Made by a program: the position numbers and the translations under genes. 11,869 nucleotides of DNA, from contig JAHFAB010000024.1 of assembly GCA_023250795.1 (NCBI GenBank), positions 1-11,869 of the forward strand, read 5' to 3'. Below are positions 6,790 through 11,869 of this stretch, in pieces. Under the pieces are notes generated by a model. That model saw nothing but the letters and a program-made list of their open reading frames with translations, searched no databases and was not told where the DNA came from. How positions within the stretch are numbered: the first letter of the stretch is position 1; each line of letters starts with the position of its first letter. Source of the stretch: Bacteriovoracaceae bacterium. Lineage in GTDB: Bacteria > Bdellovibrionota > UBA1018.

Positions 6790-7914
6790 ATGAGATATAT
6801 TCGAGACGCGGTTTTAAAAGATTTTGAGAAGAAGATGATCTTTTTGTCCGGCCCAAGGCAGGCAGGAAAAACTACTTTTGCAAAATTTTTGATGGGTGGA
6901 AGTGGTATCTATTTGAATTGGGATATCAAAAAAGATAAAAAAATAATTCGCGAGGTCAGTTGGCCTAAAAATGCATCATTGGTTGTTTTGGATGAATTGC
7001 ATAAATACGCAAAGTGGAAAAATTATCTGAAAGGTTTATCTGACGAGTTTCAAAACAAACCCCCGCTTCTCATTACAGGGAGCGCAAGACTTGAAACTTT
7101 TAGGCGACAGGGAGATGCTTTGACTGGGCGATTTTATCATTATCGCCTGCATCCCATTGATCTTGCTGAGTCTAAATTATTTTTACCCAAACTTTCAGCT
7201 CAAGAGCGACTCAAACGATTATTAGTGTCTGGTGGATTTCCAGAAGCTTTTCTGCACCCAGAAGAAGCAGAGCGTTTAAGAAATGATCGTTTTGATTTGG
7301 TACTCCAAGAGGACTTGAGAGTTCTGAGCAAAACAAATGCTCTTTCAAATATGGAGCTCCTTCTTGAGCTTTTGAGAGAAAGAGTATCTCAGAATGTTCA
7401 TTATTCTTCATTAGCTGAAGACCTGTCTGTTTCTGCACCGACAATCAAAAATTGGATTATTTTATTAGAAAGACTCTATCTTATTTTTGCAATCAAACCG
7501 TTTTACTTTGGTTTGGCAAGAAGTATCAGAAAAGAGCCTAAAATCTATTTCTATGATTGTGCAGCAAGTCTTGAAGAAAATAATTTAGGTCCGCGAGTCG
7601 AGAACTTTGTGGCTTCTTCCTTATTGAAATATTGCCACTGGATGCATGATACGCAGGGGAAAGATTTTAAGCTTTATTATTATAGAGACCGGGAAAACAG
7701 AGAAGTAGATTTTTTGATTGCTCATCATAAAAAAATAATTTGGTCGATAGAGGTCAAGCTTTCTGATTCTAGTTTAAGTCCACACTTGGAGTATTTGCAT
7801 CAAAGGTTAAAACCGGAGAAATCCATTCAGCTTGTATTAAATTTGGATCGAAAGTTAGAAATCCGCGGCATCGAGATTTGTTCTTTGGGTGAGTGGCTTG
7901 AGGATCTGTACTGA
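6790..7914 (+). CDS. AAA_14 ATPase with winged helix and C-terminal DUF4143 (nuclease-like) domain, first copy
   Basis: This 374-residue protein has the AAA_14/DUF4143 layout. The P-loop ATPase domain carries Walker A GPRQAGKTT (21-29), Walker B LVVLDELHK (64-72, Asp68/Glu69), a TGSARL sensor (96-101) and the family's LTGRFYHYRLHPIDLAE segment (111-127). A helix-turn-helix-like region with winged-helix character follows (SSLAEDLSVSAPTIKNWIILLERL, about 206-229). The C-terminal DUF4143 domain has Glu271, Asp307 in REVDFLI and Glu321-x-Lys323 in SIEVK, matching a PD-(D/E)xK nuclease-like core. No biochemical role is firmly assigned to this very common, often horizontally transferred family; DNA binding or cleavage is inferred. 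It has its own palindromic promoter and is followed after 64 bp by a second family member. AT-rich codon use suggests acquisition. Confidence 0.9.
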   Translation: MRYIRDAVLKDFEKKMIFLSGPRQAGKTTFAKFLMGGSGIYLNWDIKKDKKIIREVSWPKNASLVVLDELHKYAKWKNYLKGLSDEFQNKPPLLITGSARLETFRRQGDALTGRFYHYRLHPIDLAESKLFLPKLSAQERLKRLLVSGGFPEAFLHPEEAERLRNDRFDLVLQEDLRVLSKTNALSNMELLLELLRERVSQNVHYSSLAEDLSVSAPTIKNWIILLERLYLIFAIKPFYFGLARSIRKEPKIYFYDCAASLEENNLGPRVENFVASSLLKYCHWMHDTQGKDFKLYYYRDRENREVDFLIAHHKKIIWSIEVKLSDSSLSPHLEYLHQRLKPEKSIQLVLNLDRKLEIRGIEICSLGEWLEDLY

Positions 7915-7942
7915 CCTGTTACAAGATTTCTATCATTTCTCT

Positions 7943-7986
7943 GGTACTCATACCTAAAATAGCGTACAATCTAGGTATATGTACCT
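7943..7986 (+). promoter_or_regulatory. Duplicated GGTA-N4-TACC dyads and promoter of the second AAA_14/DUF4143 gene
   Basis: Two short palindromes of identical architecture, GGTA-ctca-TACC (7943-7954) and GGTA-tatg-TACC (7974-7985), lie 31 bp apart. The second covers the start codon at 7979. Between them, ATACCTA (7950-7956) and TAGGTAT (7972-7978) form a wider inverted repeat. A good -10 box, TACAAT (7965-7970), lies within; the -35 region (CTGGTA at 7941-7946, spacing 18) is weak, as for a promoter needing little or special activation. Transcription would begin near 7977, giving a leaderless or nearly leaderless mRNA. Confidence 0.62.
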
Positions 7987-9148
7987 TAGATTACTGAACC
8001 CATTGTTATCACAAAGTTTTTTTCTGTTTGGACCGCGAGGAACAGGTAAAACATCGAGTTTGAGAGGGCTTTTACCTCCTGAAAAGAGGGAAGAGATTGA
8101 TCTTCTAAATAGCCAATTGGCAAATAGCTATCTCGTTGGTCCGCGAGGCTTTCATCAGCATTTGGAGTCTTTGCCAGAGAGAATAGATTGGGTTGTCATC
8201 GATGAAGTTCAAAAAGTTCCAGCACTCCTAGATGTTGTGCATCAGTGCATTGAGAGCACAGGACCACTTTCTCGATTGAAATTTGCGCTGACGGGTTCCA
8301 GTGCACGAAAACTCAAACGGGGGGGGGCTAACCTCCTCGCAGGTCGGGCTTTTTTGAATAACCTCCATCCTCTGACCCACCGTGAACTGGGAGAGGATTT
8401 CAATTTAGAGCATGCACTTCGCTTCGGAACTCTTCCCAAACTCTTTCAATTACAGCAGATAGAAGAAAAGAAAGAATTCCTTCGAACGTATGCGCAGACC
8501 TACCTCAAGGAGGAAGTGAAAGAAGAACAACTGGTCAGGAGATTAGAACCCTTTATAAAGTTTCTTGAAGTGGCTGCTCAGTGTAATGGTACGGTTCTTA
8601 ATTTTTCCAAGATGGGCCGTGACGTGGGTACTGATCAGAAAGCCATTGAGCGCTATTTTGAAATTCTTCAAGATACCCTTCTTGGTTTTTTTCTACAGCC
8701 TTTTCATTTTTCTGTCCGCCGCAGAACGATCCAGAAGGCTAAATTTTATTTCTTTGATCCAGGCGTGAAGCGAGCTCTTGAGAATACTTTGAGCGTTCCT
8801 CTGACAGAGGGGTACTCGATCGGCCGCGCTTTCGAACATTTTGTGATTCTCGAACTCCATCGGTTCAATGATTATTTGAGAAAGGACTTTAGATTTTCAT
8901 ATTTGAGAACAAAGGATGGAGCTGAAATCGATCTCATCGTGGAGCGTCCAGGACAGTCCAGAGTTCTTGTTGAAATCAAATCCTCGAAGGCTGTTGATCC
9001 GACTGATGTGAGAAAGTTTGCTCGAATTGCTAAGATTATTCCGAACTCCAAACCGATCATTCTCTGTCAAGAACCTCTTCCAAGAGTGCAAGAGAAGGTG
9101 CGAATCTTGCCCTGGCAGATGGGGATTGAGGAAATTCTAGAAGTTTAA
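7979..9148 (+). CDS. AAA_14 ATPase with winged helix and C-terminal DUF4143 (nuclease-like) domain, second copy
   Basis: The 389-residue protein has the same layout as its neighbour but a different sequence, so the two belong to separate branches and are not a recent tandem duplication. Visible features are Walker A GPRGTGKTS (18-26), Walker B WVVIDEVQK (71-79, Asp75/Glu76), TGSSARKLKRGGANLLAGRA (105-124, sensor and conserved arginine loop), a helix-turn-helix-like region (about 207-238) and a DUF4143 domain with Glu286 in RAFEHFV, Asp318 in AEIDLIV and Glu332-x-Lys334 in VEIKSS, a PD-(D/E)xK arrangement. A run of nine G bases at 8319-8327 encodes part of Arg114-Gly115-Gly116 in the conserved loop; a slip there would truncate the protein. 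The ATG at 7979 overlaps its own operator-like dyad, and no Shine-Dalgarno sequence is present. A stem-loop follows the stop. Confidence 0.9.
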   Translation: MYLRLLNPLLSQSFFLFGPRGTGKTSSLRGLLPPEKREEIDLLNSQLANSYLVGPRGFHQHLESLPERIDWVVIDEVQKVPALLDVVHQCIESTGPLSRLKFALTGSSARKLKRGGANLLAGRAFLNNLHPLTHRELGEDFNLEHALRFGTLPKLFQLQQIEEKKEFLRTYAQTYLKEEVKEEQLVRRLEPFIKFLEVAAQCNGTVLNFSKMGRDVGTDQKAIERYFEILQDTLLGFFLQPFHFSVRRRTIQKAKFYFFDPGVKRALENTLSVPLTEGYSIGRAFEHFVILELHRFNDYLRKDFRFSYLRTKDGAEIDLIVERPGQSRVLVEIKSSKAVDPTDVRKFARIAKIIPNSKPIILCQEPLPRVQEKVRILPWQMGIEEILEV

Positions 9149-9182
9149 ACTTCAAACGGGGAGATTGTTGCGTTTGAAGTTT
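9147..9182. terminator. Stem-loop terminator between the convergent ATPase and toxin genes
   Basis: A perfect 12-bp stem (AAACTTCAAACG at 9147-9158, CGTTTGAAGTTT at 9171-9182) encloses a 12-nt loop; its left arm includes the last two bases of the ATPase stop codon. Only a short T tract follows, so it may work in both directions for the facing gene pair. A second, smaller palindrome, GGCCATTTGGCC (9189-9200), follows before the vapC stop at 9208. Confidence 0.65.
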
Positions 9183-9207
9183 TAGACGGGCCATTTGGCC
9201 GATAAAA

Positions 9208-9606
9208 TTACCAAATCGTTTTTACATGTGGATAATTTTGGATGAGTTGATCTTTTGTAATAATCACCGCGTTTTCAATTCGTGCAGTGGCAATTAAGAT
9301 TTGATCTGCTGGGTCGTCGTGGATGGGTTGGGGTAAAGTCGTCGAGTTGAAAGCAGTTTGGGGTGTGAGTTCGCACACTTTGAGTTTGGGTAAAATAAGA
9401 GCCTGTTCGATCCAAGTGTATCCATTGACTGAAATTTTTAATCTCCCTTTTTCCAAAAGTTTCGAAAACTCCCAAATGGAAATAACAGAAAGAAGGAGTT
9501 CTTCATAGTTTTTCAGGTCTTCAATCAGTTCTTTCACTTTATTTGAAAGATTACTGGGATTAGAGTTCCACCAGATCCAAGTATGAGTGTCTAGTAAGTA
9601 TTTCAC
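9208..9606 (-). CDS. vapC: PIN-domain toxin of a Phd/PIN toxin-antitoxin pair
   Basis: Predicted Mg2+-dependent ribonuclease toxin paired with the Phd/YefM-type antitoxin upstream. The 132-residue protein begins MKYLLDTHTWIWW, the DTHxxxWW opening of the PIN subgroup that accompanies Phd antitoxins. Acidic residues are Asp6, Glu46 in SIWEFSKL, Asp98/Asp101 in HDDPADQILIATA and Asp119 in TKDQ, a full active-site set. Length is normal. Its ATG overlaps the antitoxin stop by 4 nt (9603-9606), so translation is coupled. It differs clearly from the PIN toxin at 2116 in both sequence and antitoxin class, so the two systems were acquired independently. RNA specificity is unknown. Confidence 0.92.
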   Translation of the reverse strand: MKYLLDTHTWIWWNSNPSNLSNKVKELIEDLKNYEELLLSVISIWEFSKLLEKGRLKISVNGYTWIEQALILPKLKVCELTPQTAFNSTTLPQPIHDDPADQILIATARIENAVIITKDQLIQNYPHVKTIW

Positions 9607-9845
9607 TGGGCTGCTTTCCAGAGATCACTTCCAAAAGGAGTGATCAAATCTCCCTCGAACAAAACCGTTTGAGAGAGCTGACCCAATGTGGATTTTGCTT
9701 CTTTGTTGGGAAAAGGAATTACTTTCGCAATGGGTTTGCCTCTTTTATAAATGATCAGCTCTTTTCCTGATTTAGAGATTTGCTCAAAAAGTCCAAGAGA
9801 TTTTGCTTTAAACTCACTGACAGATATTTTTTTTACAGTGCTCAT
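9603..9845 (-). CDS. Phd/YefM-family antitoxin
   Basis: Antitoxin and probable autorepressor for the overlapping PIN toxin. The 80-residue protein has the Phd/YefM pattern: VKKISVSEFKAKSLGLFEQI (4-23), the KELIIYKRGKPIAKVIP strand and loop (28-44) that forms the DNA-binding N-terminal domain, and an acidic, less ordered C-terminal part (45-80) that would inhibit the toxin. The RGKPIAKVIP segment is a hallmark of the family. Start ATG at 9845 follows a promoter with an overlapping inverted repeat and lacks a Shine-Dalgarno sequence. The stop codon is shared in a 4-nt overlap with the toxin start. Confidence 0.92.
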   Translation of the reverse strand: MSTVKKISVSEFKAKSLGLFEQISKSGKELIIYKRGKPIAKVIPFPNKEAKSTLGQLSQTVLFEGDLITPFGSDLWKAAQ

Positions 9846-9852
9846 GGTATTT

Positions 9853-9882
9853 ATTTTACTATAGTCAAAACAATTTGTCTAT
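9853..9882 (-). promoter_or_regulatory. Promoter and operator-like dyad of the Phd/PIN operon
   Basis: On the - strand, TAGACA (complement of 9876-9881) and TAAAAT (complement of 9853-9858), each five of six matches to consensus, are separated by exactly 17 bp. An inverted repeat with eight of nine matching positions (ATAGACAAA/TTTGACTAT, 9861-9882) covers the -35 box and spacer. Only 7 bp separate the -10 box from the ATG, so the transcript should start at or beside the start codon. Confidence 0.7.
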
Positions 9883-9986
9883 ATTATATAACCAATTGAA
9901 ATCATTATGTTTTTATTTTATTTACTTTTTCAGACAGCTTAGCATGGAATATAATCGCTACCCATCAATGCTTATCAGATTTTTTC

Positions 9987-10922
9987 TCACTTCAAATAAG
10001 GGTTTCCAAAAGAGGGAGGAGCATTTTCTCCTAAATCTCTAAAAAGTAGAAGCGTTTTGAGAGCTTTTTTCCAATTGGCAATACCGCGATCAATAACCCT
10101 AAAGTCAACGGCCCAAGCCGAACGGTCTACGTCCATGTCTTTTATGATAGAAGCGGCTTCACAGGACTTAGACCGATGAGCATATTCACGGAAACTCGAC
10201 TCAGACGATTTCGAAGTGCCGTCATAAGAAAAATGTGACGAATGACTTGTGTAACGATCTACAAACTCTTTTTCTAGGCAAAGAGTGATTGTCTGCTCAC
10301 TATAGAATCGAATGACTGAAATCAGGTTATCCATTTCTTCGAGTTCTGAGACTCTAACTACAGTTTGATCTCCAGCCTTGATTAATTCTAAACCAAGCTT
10401 CATGGCCCACACTCCCAACACCTTCATCGTAAAGAGTTGCTCCACGTGTTTTTCAAGAAAGAGTTTGAGCTCTTTTTCAAGGTTTGCTCCGTCTCTAGCA
10501 ATCGTAAGAGGAAAAGAGGCCACCTCTTCTGGGTTTTGTGTAATCCACTCGGTTGTTTCTCCACTGCTATTTGAACTGCAAGAAGAGCGAGAAACAGAGA
10601 GATGGACTCCGTTGCGATCAATGCGAAAAGACCAAGAGAAAGTTCTCTCTGAACTGGAATCAGAATAAGAAGACGTAACTACTTCTTTTAGACTTTCTTT
10701 GAGTTGAAGCTGAGAGCGCACCACGATCTCTCCAATATTAAGTTCTCGTGAAAGACTTCTCACCACTTCTTGCGCGAGGAGATAAGCGGTTTCTATTTCA
10801 CCCTGAGCTGCAAGCTCTTGGACTTTAGATAAGCTTGTTGATGGATCTACCGCGAAGGCACCTGTATCTAAAATACAAGTCAAAACTGCTATAACTACCA
10901 TTAGATATATATATTTTCTCAT
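9987..10922 (-). CDS. Exported serine-rich protein of unknown function, 311 aa
   Basis: I do not recognise a family. Residues 1-24 form a signal peptide (Lys3 near the start, hydrophobic core 5-18, cleavage most likely after GAFA, leaving VDPSTS). The mature protein starts with a short helical, TPR-like segment (about 32-60, KVQELAAQGEIETAYLLAQEVV) that then gives way to serine-rich stretches at 84-120 and 226-246. Three cysteines remain (115, 215, 254), so a disulfide is possible. AGGAA (complement of 10931-10935) lies 8 nt before the ATG and overlaps the stop codon of the upstream gene, so the two are co-transcribed and probably translationally coupled. The leader and serine bias fit a periplasmic or surface protein; no activity can be inferred. 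Confidence 0.8.
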   Translation of the reverse strand: MRKYIYLMVVIAVLTCILDTGAFAVDPSTSLSKVQELAAQGEIETAYLLAQEVVRSLSRELNIGEIVVRSQLQLKESLKEVVTSSYSDSSSERTFSWSFRIDRNGVHLSVSRSSCSSNSSGETTEWITQNPEEVASFPLTIARDGANLEKELKLFLEKHVEQLFTMKVLGVWAMKLGLELIKAGDQTVVRVSELEEMDNLISVIRFYSEQTITLCLEKEFVDRYTSHSSHFSYDGTSKSSESSFREYAHRSKSCEAASIIKDMDVDRSAWAVDFRVIDRGIANWKKALKTLLLFRDLGENAPPSFGNPYLK

Positions 10923-10934
10923 TTTATTTATTCC

Positions 10935-11869
10935 TCATTTCGAACAATAAAGTTTTGTGACTACTTTTGATGAAGTCACTTCAGAGTTTTCGGTAACGTA
11001 GAAATTACTGCGAACCCCCTTATCGTTGTTTAGGGAGACCCCGAAAGTTACACTCATTTGGACCGTAGCAGCTTGTGCTACCTCCGATTCTTCAAAAAAT
11101 GAGCCGTCAGGCTTTGTTCCTACCGAAGGAAAACCTAGAGCATGACAAATGACCAGCGGAAAAGGCATATGAAATGCATCTTCTCCAATGTTTGACCAAT
11201 TTCCCCAGCTATCACATCTAGCATCCAATTTCCCTGAAAAGTCCGGAAAGATCTCTGACATAGAACTGATTGCAATGGGCATTCCACGATACGTGGGGTT
11301 GTTTACAGTAACTAGGTATTCTTTATCATTCTCTTCGATTCCGTTAGCTTTGAAATCGTTTTTTGAAAAAAATGGAACGTAATAAGTGGGTTTTGGAACT
11401 TTGATAGTACTCCAATGCTCTTGTAATTTTTTCTCGCGAAATTCTTCTAAAAGTTTTTTGAAACCATCCTCAGTCAGCTTGAGTTCTTCGACCTCAGAGA
11501 CAAGATCAAGCAATTCTCGGTTGAACTCATACTGAATAATTGTGTCAGCTAGATCCCAATCAAAAGCGAGGTAATAATCATCTAGTCCAGAGTTGAAAAA
11601 GATGGAGATAGAATCAATTCCCAATAATTCATTTTTGATATGCTCAATATCACGTTCTTTGAGATTGTTTTTTTCCTTTTTTTGTAAATATTCGGCACGT
11701 AGATAGAGAAGTTCTGCTCGCTTTGCGAGATTCAAAAGATCTAAGTAAAACCCATCTTTTTCTGCTTTTACTACTTTTGATAATTCAAACCTTTTTTTTG
11801 TCGAAAGGTCCTTAAACGGTGTTTTGAGATCTTGATTGTTTAAAATATTAGTTTCTATCACTGCTGGAG
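10935..11869 (-). CDS. Unrecognised protein, probably partial at the right window edge
   Basis: A family is not recognised. The visible frame has 308 residues from a GTG at 11861, but no Shine-Dalgarno sequence precedes that codon and the frame stays open to the edge, so the true start probably lies outside. The N-terminal half (about 10-150) is charged and helical with coiled-coil-like stretches (RAEYLQKKEKNNLKERDIEHI; VEELKLTEDGFKKLLEEFRE). The C-terminal half (151-308) is richer in beta-type and aromatic residues, with cysteines at 216, 239 and 306. Because its partner gene 12 bp downstream is exported and the C-terminal cysteines could pair, it may itself be exported by a signal peptide lying outside the window; that is inference. 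Confidence 0.68.
   Translation of the reverse strand, partial: PAVIETNILNNQDLKTPFKDLSTKKRFELSKVVKAEKDGFYLDLLNLAKRAELLYLRAEYLQKKEKNNLKERDIEHIKNELLGIDSISIFFNSGLDDYYLAFDWDLADTIIQYEFNRELLDLVSEVEELKLTEDGFKKLLEEFREKKLQEHWSTIKVPKPTYYVPFFSKNDFKANGIEENDKEYLVTVNNPTYRGMPIAISSMSEIFPDFSGKLDARCDSWGNWSNIGEDAFHMPFPLVICHALGFPSVGTKPDGSFFEESEVAQAATVQMSVTFGVSLNNDKGVRSNFYVTENSEVTSSKVVTKLYCSK

Noticed and set aside
9944..10042. A roughly 32-codon + strand frame downstream of the exported serine-rich gene
   Set aside because: It lacks a ribosome binding site and mostly overlaps the 3' end of the gene on the other strand.
1..11869. CRISPR arrays, tRNA or rRNA genes, replication origin
   Set aside because: No regularly spaced repeats, cloverleaf-like segments or rRNA-like sequence were seen; the only repeats are the IS ends and the promoter dyads.

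Overview
The window looks like a bacterial chromosome segment of moderate GC content in which housekeeping genes (dUTPase, the translational GTPase TypA/BipA) alternate with accessory genes: toxin-antitoxin pairs, an insertion sequence, AAA+ ATPases of the AAA_14/DUF4143 type and exported proteins of unknown function. The architecture is Gram-negative in style, with Sec signal peptides and Shine-Dalgarno-led housekeeping genes. The gene mix recalls Bdellovibrionota or a related proteobacterial lineage, but no marker here fixes the taxon, so that is a weak inference.

Layout. 1-46: possible tail of an upstream gene. 64-513: dut (+). 532-1850: a complete IS256-family (Mutator-type DDE) element whose transposase reads leftward. 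It has imperfect 25-bp terminal inverted repeats and an exact 8-bp target duplication. It sits between dut and a vapBC toxin-antitoxin operon (1904-2493, +) and stops 15 bp short of the vapB promoter. 2532-3059 (-): a small ferritin-like diiron protein. 3151-4437 (+): a large exported protein of unknown function, ending 3 bp from the stop of typA (4441-6300, -). 6441-6692 (+): a small zinc-ribbon protein. 6790-7914 and 7979-9148 (+): two AAA_14/DUF4143 ATPases of separate ancestry, each with its own palindromic promoter, followed by a stem-loop terminator. 9208-9845 (-): a second toxin-antitoxin operon (Phd/YefM antitoxin plus PIN toxin). 9987-11869 (-): two unrecognised genes in one operon, the second exported; the first probably runs off the right edge.

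How it fits together. Four accessory transcription units (vapBC-1, the two ATPases, phd-vapC-2) share a design. A sigma70-like promoter overlaps an inverted repeat, and its -10 box lies only 7-13 bp before the start codon. Their transcripts should therefore be leaderless or nearly so and lack a Shine-Dalgarno sequence, unlike dut, the zinc-ribbon gene and the exported-protein genes. The dyads imply autorepression. For the toxin-antitoxin pairs that is expected. For the two AAA_14-winged helix-DUF4143 proteins it is a new hypothesis: each may control its own promoter like a self-contained toxin-antitoxin module. The second ATPase also contains a nine-guanine run in a conserved loop codon region, a possible slippage switch. 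These are the most interesting signals in the window.
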